Of a DNA stretch of 64,000 nucleotides, positions 36,766-47,261 are shown in pieces. Each line of letters opens with the position of its first letter. Positions within the stretch are counted from its first letter, which is position 1. The notes below the pieces were generated by a model. That model had not been told where the DNA came from. It saw only the letters and a list, made by a program, of their open reading frames with translations, and searched no databases. The stretch covers positions 2,448,501 to 2,512,500 of the forward strand of contig NZ_CP066265.1 of NCBI RefSeq assembly GCF_023278085.1. Reading direction: 5' to 3'. The position numbers and the translations under genes are program-made. Source of the DNA: Pseudomonas syringae (GTDB taxonomy: Bacteria > Pseudomonadota > Gammaproteobacteria > Pseudomonadales > Pseudomonadaceae).

Positions 36766-39700
36766 ACCTGTCCGCCCCCTTTATCCGCCGCCCGGTTGCG
36801 ACCGTCCTGCTGAGCCTGGCGATCATGCTGCTGGGCGCGGTCAGTTTCAGGTTGTTGCCCGTGGCACCTTTGCCGAACATGGATTTCCCGGTCATCGTGG
36901 TCTCGGCGAGCCTCGCCGGGGCCAGCCCGGAGATCATGGCGTCCACTGTGGCAACGCCGCTCGAACGTTCTCTGGGCAGTATTGCCGGGGTCAACACCAT
37001 GACCAGCAATTCGAGCCAGGGTACAACCCGGATCATTCTGCAGTTCGACCTCGATCGCGACATCAATGGCGCCGCTCGCGAAGTGCAGGCGGCCATCAAC
37101 GCTTCGCGCAATCTGCTGCCGAGCGGGATGCGCAGCATGCCGACCTACAAGAAGGTCAATCCGTCTCAGGCCCCGATCATGGTGCTGTCGATGACCTCGA
37201 CGGTGCTGGAAAAGGGCCAGCTTTACGACCTGGCTTCGACCATCCTTTCGCAAAGCCTGTCGCAGGTTTCGGGGGTTGGCGAGGTGCAGATCGGCGGCAG
37301 TTCGCTGCCCGCCGTGCGCATCGAGCTGGAACCGCAGATGCTTTCCCAGTACGGCGTATCGCTGGATGACGTGCGCACCGCGATTACCGGGACCAACGTG
37401 CGCAGGCCAAAGGGTTTTGTCGAGGATGACCTGCATAACTGGCAGGTTCAGGCCAATGATCAGCTGGAAAAAGCCGCTGACTACGCACCGCTGATCATTC
37501 GCTACAAGGATGGCGCGACCCTGCGTCTGAAGGATGTCGCCAAGGTCAGCGATGCGGTGGAAGACCGCTACAACAGTGGCTTCTTCAACAATGATCAGGC
37601 GGTGCTGTTGGTCGTCAACCGTCAGGCGGGAGCCAACATCATCGAGACCGTTGCGCAGATAAAGGCGCAATTGCCAGCCTTGCGGGCCGTGCTGCCCGCA
37701 AGTGTCAGGCTGGAGATCGCCATGGACCGCTCGCCGGTGATCAAGGCGACGCTGCACGAAGCTGAAATGACCCTGCTGATCGCCGTGATTCTGGTGGTGA
37801 TGGTGGTTTTTCTGTTCCTCGGCAGCTTTCGCGCCTCGCTCATTCCCACGCTGGCGGTTCCGGTGTCGCTGGTCGGCACCTTCGCCATCATGCACCTGTT
37901 CGGCTTTTCCCTGAACAATCTGTCGCTGATGGCCCTGATCCTCGCGACCGGGCTTGTGGTCGACGACGCCATCGTGGTGCTGGAAAACATTTCCCGGCAC
38001 ATTCACAACGGCCTGGACCCCATGAAAGCGGCGTTTCTGGGGGCCAAGGAAGTAGGTTTCACCTTGCTGTCGATGAACGTCTCGCTGGTTGCGGTGTTCA
38101 TTTCCATCCTGTTCATGGGCGGGCTGGTAGAAAGTCTGTTTCGCGAGTTTTCCATCACCTTGTCGGTGGCGATCATCGTCTCGTTGATCGTGTCACTGAC
38201 GCTGACCCCCATGCTGTGCGCCCGTTGGTTGAAACCCCGTGAAGCCAGCGGCGAGAACGCCTTTCAGCGCTGGAGTGAGAGGGTCAATGACCGCATGGTG
38301 GCAGGCTACGACCGTTCGCTGGGCTGGGTGTTTCGCCATCCGCGCCTGACACTCATCAGCCTGCTGATCACCGTCATCGTCAACATCGCGCTGTACGTGG
38401 TGGTGCCCAAGACGTTTCTGCCGCAGCAGGACACCGGGCAACTGATGGGTTTCGTCCGTGGCGACGACGGCCTGTCGTTTTCGGTGATGCAGCCGAAGAT
38501 GGAGCAATTCCGCCGTGCCGTGCTGGCCGACCCTGCAGTAGAGAGCGTTGCCGGGTTCATTGGCGGCAGCAGCGGCACCAACAACGCGTTCATGATCGTG
38601 CGTCTGGTGCCAATCGCCGAGCGCAAACTGTCGGCGGAAAAAGTTGTCGAGCGCTTGCGCAAGACCTTGCCGCATGTACCGGGCGGGCGATTGTTCCTGG
38701 CGCCGGACCAGGACCTGCAATTGGGCGGGGGGCGCGAGCAGACCAGCTCGCAGTACCAGTACATTGTGCAGAGCGCCGACCTGACCAGCCTGCGCCAGTG
38801 GTATCCGAAGATCGTCGCGGCACTCAAGTCGGTCCCCGAGCTGACCGCCATCGATGCCCGGGAAGGGCGCGGAGCCCAGCAAGTGACGCTGGTGGTCAAC
38901 CGCGACACCGCCAAGCGGCTGGGCATCGACATGAGCATGGTGACTGCGGTACTCAACAATGCCTACAGCCAGCGCCAGGTGTCGACCATTTACGACAGCC
39001 TCAATCAGTACAAGGTAGTGATGGAGGTCAATCCCAAATACGCGCAGGACCCGGTGACACTTGAGCAGGTTCAGGTCATCACCGCAGACGGTCAGCGTGT
39101 GCCGTTGTCCAGCATTGCCCATTACGAACGCAGTCTGGCCAACGACCGGGTTTCCCATGACGGGCAGTTCGCCGCTGAAAACATCTCCTTTGACCTGGCA
39201 GAAGGCGCGAGCCTGGACAAGGCCAACGTCGCCATCGAACGGGCGATCGCGGCCATCGGGCTGCCAGCAGACATCATCACCAAAATGGCAGGCACTGCGG
39301 ATGCGTTCGCCGCGACCCAGAAAAGCCAGCCCTGGATGATTCTCGGAGCGCTGCTCGCGGTATATCTGGTGCTGGGGATTCTCTATGAAAGCTACATTCA
39401 CCCGCTGACCATTCTCTCGACCCTGCCATCGGCGGGCGTCGGCGCCTTGCTGACGATCTATGTGGTCGGCAGCGAGTTCAGCCTGATATCCCTGCTGGGA
39501 CTGTTTCTGCTGATTGGTGTGGTGAAAAAGAACGCCATCATGATGATCGATCTGGCGCTGCACCTTGAGCGCGAGCAGGGCATGGCGCCCGAGGAGTCGA
39601 TCCGCAATGCCTGTCTGCAGCGTCTGCGGCCCATTCTGATGACCACCATGGCGGCGATTCTCGGTGCCTTGCCACTGCTGCTCAGTACGGCCGAAGGTGC

Positions 39701-39869
39701 CGAAATGCGCAAGCCGCTGGGCCTGACCATTATTGGCGGCCTGATCTTCAGTCAGATCCTGACGCTTTACACCACGCCTGTGGTTTACCTTTATCTCGAT
39801 CGTCTGCGCCATCGCTTCAGTAAATGGCGTGGCGTGCGCACTGATGCCGCTCTGGAAACTCCGCTATGA
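36762..39869 (+). CDS. muxC: RND efflux inner-membrane transporter MuxC (MdtC-like)
   Basis: The 1035-residue second RND subunit has the same architecture as Mux[20 protein letters not shown] opening, [24 protein letters not shown] in TM4 with the Asp pair, and [23 protein letters not shown] in TM10/11. Like other MdtBC-type systems the pump needs two different RND proteins, with MuxC presumed to contribute differently to substrate binding and proton relay. ATGA overlaps join it to muxB and opmB. Confidence 0.94.
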   Translation: MNLSAPFIRRPVATVLLSLAIMLLGAVSFRLLPVAPLPNMDFPVIVVSASLAGASPEIMASTVATPLERSLGSIAGVNTMTSNSSQGTTRIILQFDLDRDINGAAREVQAAINASRNLLPSGMRSMPTYKKVNPSQAPIMVLSMTSTVLEKGQLYDLASTILSQSLSQVSGVGEVQIGGSSLPAVRIELEPQMLSQYGVSLDDVRTAITGTNVRRPKGFVEDDLHNWQVQANDQLEKAADYAPLIIRYKDGATLRLKDVAKVSDAVEDRYNSGFFNNDQAVLLVVNRQAGANIIETVAQIKAQLPALRAVLPASVRLEIAMDRSPVIKATLHEAEMTLLIAVILVVMVVFLFLGSFRASLIPTLAVPVSLVGTFAIMHLFGFSLNNLSLMALILATGLVVDDAIVVLENISRHIHNGLDPMKAAFLGAKEVGFTLLSMNVSLVAVFISILFMGGLVESLFREFSITLSVAIIVSLIVSLTLTPMLCARWLKPREASGENAFQRWSERVNDRMVAGYDRSLGWVFRHPRLTLISLLITVIVNIALYVVVPKTFLPQQDTGQLMGFVRGDDGLSFSVMQPKMEQFRRAVLADPAVESVAGFIGGSSGTNNAFMIVRLVPIAERKLSAEKVVERLRKTLPHVPGGRLFLAPDQDLQLGGGREQTSSQYQYIVQSADLTSLRQWYPKIVAALKSVPELTAIDAREGRGAQQVTLVVNRDTAKRLGIDMSMVTAVLNNAYSQRQVSTIYDSLNQYKVVMEVNPKYAQDPVTLEQVQVITADGQRVPLSSIAHYERSLANDRVSHDGQFAAENISFDLAEGASLDKANVAIERAIAAIGLPADIITKMAGTADAFAATQKSQPWMILGALLAVYLVLGILYESYIHPLTILSTLPSAGVGALLTIYVVGSEFSLISLLGLFLLIGVVKKNAIMMIDLALHLEREQGMAPEESIRNACLQRLRPILMTTMAAILGALPLLLSTAEGAEMRKPLGLTIIGGLIFSQILTLYTTPVVYLYLDRLRHRFSKWRGVRTDAALETPL

Positions 39870-41329
39870 CCGAACGCCCGGCTTTCACATCCCGTCCAGA
39901 ATGGCTGATTCGCCCGCTCGGGCTGGCAGTCTGTATCGCTTTTCTCAGCGCCTGCGCGGTCGGACCGGATTATCAGCGGCCGACCATGGCCGCGCCTGTG
40001 CAGTTCAAGGCGGTTCAGGGCTGGCGGGCCGCGACCCCCGGCGACGCAATGGCCAAGGGCGCCTGGTGGCAGGTGTACGGTGACAAGGACCTGAATGCAT
40101 TGGTCGAGCGTTTGAACACGTCCAACCAGACAGTGGCCCAGTACGAAGCGCAATACCGTCAGGCACAGGCGCTGGTGCGCAGTTCCAGAGCGGCCTTCAT
40201 GCCGACTCTGGACCTGACGACCGGCAAGACCCGTTCAGGGCAGGGCACCGGAACATCGAACTCCGGGACCAGCGCTTCGGGGATTCGTAACAGCTACAAC
40301 GCCCAGTTGGGCGTCAGTTGGGAGGCCGACGTCTGGGGCAAACTGCGCCGTGGCCTGGAGGCCGACACCGCGAACGCGCAGGCCAGCCTTGCCGACCTGG
40401 CCGCAATGCGCCTGAGCCTGCAATCGGAGCTGGTCCAGAATTACCTGCAATTGCGGGTGATCGACGAACAGAAGCGTTTGCTGGAGTCCACTGTCGATGC
40501 CTATCAGCGCTCCCTGACCCTGACCCAGAATCAGTACCGCGCCGGTATTTCCGGACGTGATTCGGTCGCTCAGGCGCAGACCCAGCTGAAAAGCACGCAG
40601 GCCGACCTGATTGATCTGGCCTGGCAGCGCGCGCAATACGAGAACGCCATTGCCGTGTTGATGGGCGTGGCACCGGCTGACTTCAACCTGCCGGCCAGCA
40701 CGACGATTCCGCAGTTGCCGGCTATCCCGCCGGGGCTGCCATCGCAGCTGCTGGAGCGCAGGCCTGATATCGCGGCAGCAGAACGTTCGGTGATGGGCGC
40801 CAATGCCAACATCGGGGTCGCCAAGGCGGCTTACTATCCGGACTTCACCCTGAGCATGAGCGGCGGTTACAGCAGCAGTACCTTCGCCAACTGGATCAGC
40901 CTGCCTAACCGTTTCTGGTCGGTAGGGCCGCAACTGGCCCTGACCCTGTTCGACGGCGGTCGACGTTCGGCAGAGGTGGAACGTACCGAAGCCTTGTATG
41001 ACCAGACGGTTGCGCAATACCGTCAAACGGTGCTCGACGGTTTTCAGGAAGTCGAAAACTACCTTATCCAGCTCAAGGTTTATGAAGACGAGGCCGCGGT
41101 GCGTCAGGAAGCGCTGGTGTCCGCGCGTGATTCGTTGCGCCTCACCAACAACCAGTACAAGGCTGGTCTGATCGGCTATCTGGACGTCGTCAACGTGCAG
41201 GCCACTGCGCTGAGCAATGAGCGAAGTGTGCTCAACGTACTGCAAAGCCGGTTGCTTGCCAGTGTGCAACTGATCGCTGCGCTGGGTGGCGGCTGGGATG
41301 CCGAGCGTGATATGACACTGAAGGAGTGA
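39866..41329 (+). CDS. opmB: Outer-membrane efflux channel OpmB (OprM/TolC family)
   Basis: The 487-residue lipoprotein-type outer-membrane factor has a signal with lipobox-like LSACAVGPDYQRP (Cys about 31), then two TolC/NodT repeats forming the alpha-barrel and beta-barrel: SWEADVWGKLRRGLEAD and SVGPQLALTLFDGGRRSAEVERTEALYDQTVAQYRQTVLDGFQEVENYL. It is the exit duct of the MuxABC pump. It overlaps muxC by four bases and ends the operon. I saw no strong terminator before the next gene. Confidence 0.92.
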   Translation: MTERPAFTSRPEWLIRPLGLAVCIAFLSACAVGPDYQRPTMAAPVQFKAVQGWRAATPGDAMAKGAWWQVYGDKDLNALVERLNTSNQTVAQYEAQYRQAQALVRSSRAAFMPTLDLTTGKTRSGQGTGTSNSGTSASGIRNSYNAQLGVSWEADVWGKLRRGLEADTANAQASLADLAAMRLSLQSELVQNYLQLRVIDEQKRLLESTVDAYQRSLTLTQNQYRAGISGRDSVAQAQTQLKSTQADLIDLAWQRAQYENAIAVLMGVAPADFNLPASTTIPQLPAIPPGLPSQLLERRPDIAAAERSVMGANANIGVAKAAYYPDFTLSMSGGYSSSTFANWISLPNRFWSVGPQLALTLFDGGRRSAEVERTEALYDQTVAQYRQTVLDGFQEVENYLIQLKVYEDEAAVRQEALVSARDSLRLTNNQYKAGLIGYLDVVNVQATALSNERSVLNVLQSRLLASVQLIAALGGGWDAERDMTLKE

Positions 41330-41498
41330 GCCTGCTGAGGCAATAAAGAGCAAGTTTTCTTTATCTATCGCTGATAACTGCAAAATTAATGGCGCACTGC
41401 CACCTTTTTCGACCAAGTGCCGCGACATTTGGTAGCTATTGCGTACAATCAGCGCACAAGAACGGCACGGACGCGCTCATTGGGTTTCAGGTGCGTCT

Positions 41499-43616
41499 AT
41501 GTTGATTGGCAGTTATATACCCTCGCTTGTCGTTCTTTCCGTTTTCGTTGCGATCCTTGCGTCCTACATCGCATTTGATCTCGCTGGCCGGATCAGCTCT
41601 GCCCAAGGGCGGGCGGTGTATGTGTGGATTGTCGGCGGCGCTTTTGCGATGGGTGTCGGCACCTGGTCAACCCACTTCATCGGCATGCTGGCCTTCGTCT
41701 TGCCCATCGACCTCGGCTATGACGTGCCACTCCTGCTGATGTCGCTGTCGATCATCGTCCTGGCATCGGGATTCGCCCTGTGGCTGGTTGCACAACCGCA
41801 GCTTTCGCTACTGCAACTGAGTCTGGGAGCCGTGCTGCTGGGGCTGGGTATCAGCGCCATGCATTACACCGGCATGGCGGCCATGCGCATGCAGCCCGCT
41901 ATCGAACACACGCCCGTCCTGTTCGTCCTGTCACTGGTGATCGCCGTTGCAGCGTCGGCGGCGGGTTTGTGGATCGCGTTCCGTCTCCGCCATCACCGGC
42001 CTCGCATGTTTCTGGTACGCGCTGGCGCGGCAGTGGTGCTGGGCCTCGCCGTAGTCGGCATGCACTACACCGGCATGGCGGCCGCCAACTTTGCCGAAGG
42101 CAGCTTTTGTGGGGCGCTGGTCAACGGGCTGAGCAGTAACGGGCTGGACAGAGTGGTGCTGGTTGCCAGCCTGACGGTCCTGAGCCTCACCCTGTTCGCC
42201 TGTATTCTGGATGCTCATCTTGAGGCGCGCACGGCGGTGCTGTCCAACTCTCTGAACCAGGCCAACCAGGAACTCACCCATCTGGCGATGCACGACAACC
42301 TCACCGGGCTGCCCAACCGTGTGCTGCTCGCGGAGCGTGTCGAGCAGGCCATGACCAGGGCCGATGAGACGGGCGGTTGTTTTGCCTTGATGTTCATGGA
42401 CCTGGATGGTTTCAAGCCGGTAAATGACGCATTCGGCCACCACACGGGCGATCTGCTGTTGCGTCAGGTGGCGTTGCGGCTGCGTCAGAACGTGAACCGG
42501 CATGACACGCTGGCCAGAGTCGGCGGCGACGAGTTTGTCCTGCTTATCGAGCTTGCCGATCAACAGGACGCGCTGACGGTGGCGAACCGTCAGGTCAGCG
42601 AGATCAGCAATCCGTTCCTGATCGGCGAACACCAGTTGCAGATTTCGCTCAGCATCGGCATCTGCATTTATCCAGGCCATGGTGCAACCCAGCACGAACT
42701 GTTGGTCAACGCCGATGCAGCCATGTATCACACCAAAGCAGCAGGCAAGAACGGCCACAGTTTTTTTGAAGTATCGATGAACTGCAACGCTCGCAACCAG
42801 TTGCAGCTGTCGCAGGATTTGCGCACCGCGCTCAAGCAAAAGCACTTCTGTCTTTATTATCAGCCCAAATTTGACGCTCTGACCGGGCTGCCGATAGGTG
42901 CCGAAGCCCTTTTGCGCTGGAATCACCCAGAGCGCGGGGTGCTGGGACCTGATCTGTTCATTGCCATGGCCGAGAAAACCGGACTGATCATTCAGATCGG
43001 TGAATGGGTGCTGGACGAAGCCTGCCGGCAGATGCGTGAGTGGTACACCGAGGGGTACTCGCACTGGCGCATTTCAGTCAACCTGTCGGCCTTGCAATTC
43101 CGCCACTCCGGTCTGGTTGCCACCGTTGCGGATACCTTGGCCCGTCATCAGTTGCCGGCCAACTGCCTGACGCTGGAAATCACCGAAACCACCGCCATGG
43201 ATGATGCGGATGCCAGCCTCGGCGTGCTGAACAGGTTGTCAGAGATGGGCCTGGACCTGTCGATCGATGATTTTGGTACGGGTTACTCCAGCCTGATGTA
43301 CCTCAAACGGCTGCCGGCCAACGAAATCAAGATCGATCGCGGTTTCGTTCGCGATCTGGAACACGACACCGACGATGCGGCCATTGTGTCGGCGATCGTC
43401 GCGGTGGGGCAGGCACTGAATTTGCGCATCGTCGCCGAAGGCGTTGAAACCACGCTCCAGCAGCGTTTTCTGACTCACCTGGGATGTGATTCCCTGCAGG
43501 GTTTTCTGCTCGGGCACCCGTTGCCTGCACCGCAGTTTCTCGAGGATATCCGCAAGGCCGAGTCGAGAATCGCGCTCAGTGCACAAGAACCGGAGACCAA
43601 AGCGTCGGCTTTCTGA
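41499..43616 (+). CDS. MHYT-GGDEF-EAL membrane protein (c-di-GMP turnover, MucR-like)
   Basis: The 705-residue protein has seven transmembrane helices forming the MHYT sensor (about 1-250), a GGDEF domain (GGDEF at 342-346, intact) and an EAL domain (E469-A-L intact; DDFGTGYSSLMYLKRLP and AEGVETTLQQ present). It may make and break cyclic di-GMP in response to a gas or redox signal. Two MHYT motifs are intact (SAMHYTGMAAM, VGMHYTGMAAA); the first reads WSTHFIGM, with Thr58 where Met is expected. The RxxD inhibitory site before GGDEF reads NRHD and is probably lost. Similar to P. aeruginosa MucR/NbdA by recall. The ATG at 41499 is preferred; no strong ribosome-binding site. Confidence 0.9.
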   Translation: MLIGSYIPSLVVLSVFVAILASYIAFDLAGRISSAQGRAVYVWIVGGAFAMGVGTWSTHFIGMLAFVLPIDLGYDVPLLLMSLSIIVLASGFALWLVAQPQLSLLQLSLGAVLLGLGISAMHYTGMAAMRMQPAIEHTPVLFVLSLVIAVAASAAGLWIAFRLRHHRPRMFLVRAGAAVVLGLAVVGMHYTGMAAANFAEGSFCGALVNGLSSNGLDRVVLVASLTVLSLTLFACILDAHLEARTAVLSNSLNQANQELTHLAMHDNLTGLPNRVLLAERVEQAMTRADETGGCFALMFMDLDGFKPVNDAFGHHTGDLLLRQVALRLRQNVNRHDTLARVGGDEFVLLIELADQQDALTVANRQVSEISNPFLIGEHQLQISLSIGICIYPGHGATQHELLVNADAAMYHTKAAGKNGHSFFEVSMNCNARNQLQLSQDLRTALKQKHFCLYYQPKFDALTGLPIGAEALLRWNHPERGVLGPDLFIAMAEKTGLIIQIGEWVLDEACRQMREWYTEGYSHWRISVNLSALQFRHSGLVATVADTLARHQLPANCLTLEITETTAMDDADASLGVLNRLSEMGLDLSIDDFGTGYSSLMYLKRLPANEIKIDRGFVRDLEHDTDDAAIVSAIVAVGQALNLRIVAEGVETTLQQRFLTHLGCDSLQGFLLGHPLPAPQFLEDIRKAESRIALSAQEPETKASAF

Positions 43617-43730
43617 AACGCTTCGATGGCGTTGGATCGCAAACGCTGGCACGATCAGTCACCTCTGGCCGCCCTGCGGGTGTCAGGCCCGACTGATTGC
43701 CGACTTCCGGAAACATTTACGAGACTGAAC

Positions 43731-44477
43731 ATGGAAAAAGTCCTCATCATCACCGGCGGTTCGCGCGGGATCGGCGCAGCGACGGCGCGTCTGGCTGCCA
43801 AACATGGTTACCGGATCTGCATCAACTACATGTCCGACCGTGCCTCGGCGGAAAAGACTGCCGCACAGGTCCGGGCGCAGGGTGCGCATGCCATCACGAT
43901 GCAGGCCGATGTGAGCAACGAGGACGAAATCATCCGTCTGTTCGCCAGAGTCGACTCCGAGCTTGGGCGTGTCACGCATCTGGTCAACAATGCAGGGACA
44001 CTGGCACAGGCCTCAAGAGTCGAGGACATGTCGGAATTTCGCATGCTCAAGATGATGATGAACAACGTGGTCGGGCCCATGCTGTGCAGTAAGCACGCGC
44101 TGCTGCGCATGTTACCGCGACATGGTGGTCACGGCGGCAGCATCGTCAACGTGTCGTCGCTGGCGGCGCGCCTCGGTTCGGCGGGTGAGTACGTCGACTA
44201 CGCAGCCTCCAAGGGCGCGCTGGACACCTTCACCATCGGGCTTTCCAGGGAAGTGGCCGGGGAGGGCATTCGCGTCAATGCCGTAAGGCCGGGCTTCATT
44301 TTTACCGACTTTCATGCCCTGAGCGGCGATCCGCTCCGCGTCAGCAAACTCGAAGGCGCACTGCCCATGGGCCGTGGCGGCACTCCGGAGGAAGTCGCCG
44401 AGGCCATCATCTGGTTGCTGTCGGATCAGGCGTCTTATGCGACCGGAACGTTCATTGATGTGGCGGGAGGACGCTGA
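43731..44477 (+). CDS. Short-chain dehydrogenase/reductase
   Basis: The 248-residue classical SDR shows TGGSRGIG (NAD(P) Rossmann loop), NNAG, the catalytic Ser in NVSSLAARLGS and YAASKGAL (catalytic Tyr and Lys), then the VRPGFIFTDFH and ATGTFIDVAGGR C-terminal segments. Cofactor preference is probably NADP(H) given no acidic residue at the end of strand 2 (INYMSDR). It sits 115 bases after the MHYT gene with no clear operon partner, so the substrate is unknown. The ATG at 43731 starts exactly at the family N-terminus. Confidence 0.9.
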   Translation: MEKVLIITGGSRGIGAATARLAAKHGYRICINYMSDRASAEKTAAQVRAQGAHAITMQADVSNEDEIIRLFARVDSELGRVTHLVNNAGTLAQASRVEDMSEFRMLKMMMNNVVGPMLCSKHALLRMLPRHGGHGGSIVNVSSLAARLGSAGEYVDYAASKGALDTFTIGLSREVAGEGIRVNAVRPGFIFTDFHALSGDPLRVSKLEGALPMGRGGTPEEVAEAIIWLLSDQASYATGTFIDVAGGR

Positions 44478-44526
44478 GGGTATCCAGCTGCGACACGGAT
44501 AGCTTCAGCGTCAGGTCAGCGCGCGG

Positions 44527-44706
44527 TCAGACCACCACGGGAGGCTCTTCGGCCGGTGGGTCACCCACTGGCGGGTTTTCCTCAGGCGGATCGATAACCG
44601 GCGGCATTGTCGGTGGTGGTTCGTTATCGGGTCTGGGCGGTGTCCCGGGCAGTACCGGATTGTCGATATTCGGATCAGGAGCTACAGGCGGAATGGGCAG
44701 GTTCAT
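44527..44706 (-). CDS. Proline-rich small acidic protein, 59 residues
   Basis: MNLPIPPVAPDPNIDNPVLPG... contains 23 prolines in 59 residues, with many Asp/Glu and no lysine or cysteine. The call is supported by an excellent AAGGAGG ribosome-binding site eight bases before the ATG. A longer in-frame start at 44883 lacks this. The protein must be extended or disordered. I recall comparable short proline-rich proteins in P. syringae genomes without known function. It is convergent with the SDR gene. Confidence 0.65.
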   Translation of the reverse strand: MNLPIPPVAPDPNIDNPVLPGTPPRPDNEPPPTMPPVIDPPEENPPVGDPPAEEPPVVV

Positions 44707-45077
44707 GGTTTCAGCCTCCTTGTTGGCACTGCGTTCGACCTCTCTGCTTTTGCGATGATTCAATTGATTTGTGGCGTCAGCCGCCTCCGCTGCCAACAGA
44801 TCACTACCAAAATCGAAGCGCTTTGCTTCATCGCTACCTACTTTGAAATTCAATATTTCATAATTGCAGCGCTTCAGAATCAAGGTGCATCTCCGTTCCG
44901 ATTACCCGGCTAATCCATGCCTCTGAATCAGTGTGCCGTAGTGCCTCTAGTCCTTGCAGCAAAGGCTCGTCAAGCGACAATTCCTGCGTACGTCTGAGAA
45001 CAGTCCTGCGTGGTCAACTCAAACATTTCCGGCTGAGCTATGCTCTGATCCGCTTCGCAAGCCGTCATAAAACCTTT

Positions 45078-45104
45078 GAACTTTCACCCTGATGTCTGCT
45101 CGGA
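45078..45104 (+). promoter_or_regulatory. Candidate AlgU (sigma-22/RpoE-type) promoter of the glgE operon
   Basis: GAACTT at 45078-45083 and TCGGA at 45100-45104 are 16 bases apart. The AlgU consensus is GAACTT-N16/17-TCtGA, so the -35 is perfect and the -10 has one mismatch. It would give a leader of about 110 bases before glgE, containing a small AGCCC-tcg-GGGCT hairpin (45128-45140). The rest of the 44707-45223 interval shows no gene. Confidence 0.5.
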
Positions 45105-45223
45105 ATCTAGGCAGCGGAACAGACGAGCCCTCGGGGCTCTGTGGTCGTGCGCTGCCATACCGTCAATTTTTCCATTGCATGGAATGCACAGGAGCGTCCC
45201 TGGGGCGTGAGGAGTGATGCTCG

Positions 45224-47242
45224 ATGAATGAACAGCCATACGGTCCGGATTCCCTGGCCACCGATGTACCGCACCCGACCCAACCCTTGTCGCTGACCCA
45301 GGCGCTACAGCTGCCACGCATCGTGATCGAAGACACGTTGCCTGTGATAGATGGTGGGATGTTTGCGGCCAAGGCGATCATCGGGCAACCGGTTACAGTC
45401 ACCAGCAAGGTCTACGCGGACGGCCACGACAAGATGGCCGTCAATGTGCGCTGGCGCGCTGCCGATGAAGAGGTCTGGCAGGTCGCGCCGTTGCACGAGT
45501 TGGGCAACGACAGTTGGGTCGGTGAGTTCACCCCGACCTCTGTCAGCCGCTACGTGTTTCAACTTGAAGCCTGGATCGATCAATTTGGCAGCTACTGCTA
45601 TGAACTGGAAAAAAAGTTCGCGGCAGGTGTGCCCATCGATCTGGAGCTTGAAGAAGGCCGTATTCATCTGACCAAGGCTGCCGAACGCAGTCAGGACGAG
45701 CAGCGTCAGCAGATCGAAAGCCTGCTGGAGCGGTTTGGCCGGTCCGACGGCACCGAACAGGTCGCGCTGCTGCTGCACAGCGATACCGTGAGCCTGATGA
45801 AACAGGCTGATAATCATGCGTTCCTCAGTCGCAGCCTGGAATACCCGCTGGATGTCGAGCGTGAACTGGCGCAGTTTGCCAGCTGGTACGAGTTGTTTCC
45901 TCGCTCGATCACCGATGACAAGGCACGCCACGGCACGTTCAACGACGTTCATTCGCGCTTGCCGATGATTCGCGACATGGGTTTCGACGTGTTGTATTTC
46001 CCGCCAATCCATCCTATTGGTCGTGCGCACCGCAAGGGCCCGAACAACTCGTTGACGGCTGGCCAGGATGATCCGGGCAGTCCATACGCAATCGGCAGCG
46101 AAGATGGCGGCCATGAAGCCATTCACCCGCAGTTGGGCAGTCTTGAAGACTTCCGCAATCTGGTGAAAGCCGCTGCCGACCATGGCTTGGAAATCGCACT
46201 CGATTTCGCGATTCAGTGCTCGCAGGATCATCCGTGGCTCAAGCAGCATCCGGGCTGGTTCTCGTGGCGTCCGGACGGCACCATCCGCTATGCGGAAAAC
46301 CCGCCGAAAAAGTATCAGGACATCGTCAACGTCGATTTCTACGCGCCGGATGCCATTCCGGGCCTGTGGCTGGAACTGCGGGACATCGTGCTGGGCTGGG
46401 TCAAGGAAGGCGTGAAGATTTTCCGCGTCGATAACCCGCACACCAAACCGCTGCCGTTCTGGCAGTGGATGATCGGTGAAGTGCGCAGTCAGCACCCGGA
46501 AGTGATGTTCCTCGCTGAAGCTTTCACCAAGCCAGCGATGATGGCGCGTCTGGGCAAGGTGGGTTACACCCAGAGTTACACCTATTTCACATGGCGTAAC
46601 ACCAAGGCCGAGCTGTCTGAATATTTCACCGAGCTTAACGAAGTGCCATGGCGCGATTGCTATCGCCCGAACTTCTTCGTCAACACGCCGGACATCAATC
46701 CGCGCTTCCTGCACGAATCGGGACGGCCGGGCTTTCTGATCCGTGCGGCGCTGGCGACCATGGGCTCTGGCCTGTGGGGCATGTATTCAGGTTTCGAGCT
46801 GTGCGAAGCGGCGCCGATTCCGGGCAAGGAAGAGTACCTGGACTCGGAGAAGTATGAGATCCGCGTGCGCGACTTCACGGCGCCCGGCAACATCATTGCT
46901 GAAATTGCCCAGCTCAATCGTATTCGCAGACAGAACCCTGCCTTGCAGACGCACCTGGGGCTGAAGCTGTACACCGCGTGGAACGACAACATTCTGTACT
47001 TCGGCAAACGCAGCGCAGATGGAAGCAACTTCATTCTGGTTGCTATCAATCTCGATCCTCACAACGCACAGGAAGCGGATTTTGAATTGCCGCTTTGGGA
47101 GATGGGCCTGCCGGACGACGCCGCGACTTCGGGCGAAGACCTGATGACCGGGCACCGCTGGACCTGGTACGGCAAGTACCAGCATACGCGTCTCGACCCG
47201 TCGCAACCGTTTGGAATCTGGCGTATCCAGGCCGCGCAATAA
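45224..47242 (+). CDS. glgE: Alpha-1,4-glucan:maltose-1-phosphate maltosyltransferase
   Basis: The 672-residue GH13 subfamily 3 enzyme adds maltosyl units from maltose-1-phosphate to alpha-glucan. The N-terminal region (about 1-190) holds the beta-sandwich and insertion domains, and the catalytic barrel follows: FPPIHPIGRAHRKGPNN, EIALDFAIQCSQDHPWL, KIFRVDNPHTKPLPFW with nucleophile Asp403, and VMFLAEAFTKP with acid/base Glu432. NPHTKP and the GRAHRKGPNN loop are GlgE-specific. AGGAG precedes the ATG. It is the first gene of glgE-treS-glgB. Confidence 0.95.
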   Translation: MNEQPYGPDSLATDVPHPTQPLSLTQALQLPRIVIEDTLPVIDGGMFAAKAIIGQPVTVTSKVYADGHDKMAVNVRWRAADEEVWQVAPLHELGNDSWVGEFTPTSVSRYVFQLEAWIDQFGSYCYELEKKFAAGVPIDLELEEGRIHLTKAAERSQDEQRQQIESLLERFGRSDGTEQVALLLHSDTVSLMKQADNHAFLSRSLEYPLDVERELAQFASWYELFPRSITDDKARHGTFNDVHSRLPMIRDMGFDVLYFPPIHPIGRAHRKGPNNSLTAGQDDPGSPYAIGSEDGGHEAIHPQLGSLEDFRNLVKAAADHGLEIALDFAIQCSQDHPWLKQHPGWFSWRPDGTIRYAENPPKKYQDIVNVDFYAPDAIPGLWLELRDIVLGWVKEGVKIFRVDNPHTKPLPFWQWMIGEVRSQHPEVMFLAEAFTKPAMMARLGKVGYTQSYTYFTWRNTKAELSEYFTELNEVPWRDCYRPNFFVNTPDINPRFLHESGRPGFLIRAALATMGSGLWGMYSGFELCEAAPIPGKEEYLDSEKYEIRVRDFTAPGNIIAEIAQLNRIRRQNPALQTHLGLKLYTAWNDNILYFGKRSADGSNFILVAINLDPHNAQEADFELPLWEMGLPDDAATSGEDLMTGHRWTWYGKYQHTRLDPSQPFGIWRIQAAQ

Positions 47243-47261
47243 CACTCCCAAGGAGTCAGCA

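Noticed and set aside
41330-41498. Possible sigma-54 elements before the MHYT gene (tggcgc, ttggtagctattgc)
   Set aside because: GG to GC spacing is not ten bases in any combination.
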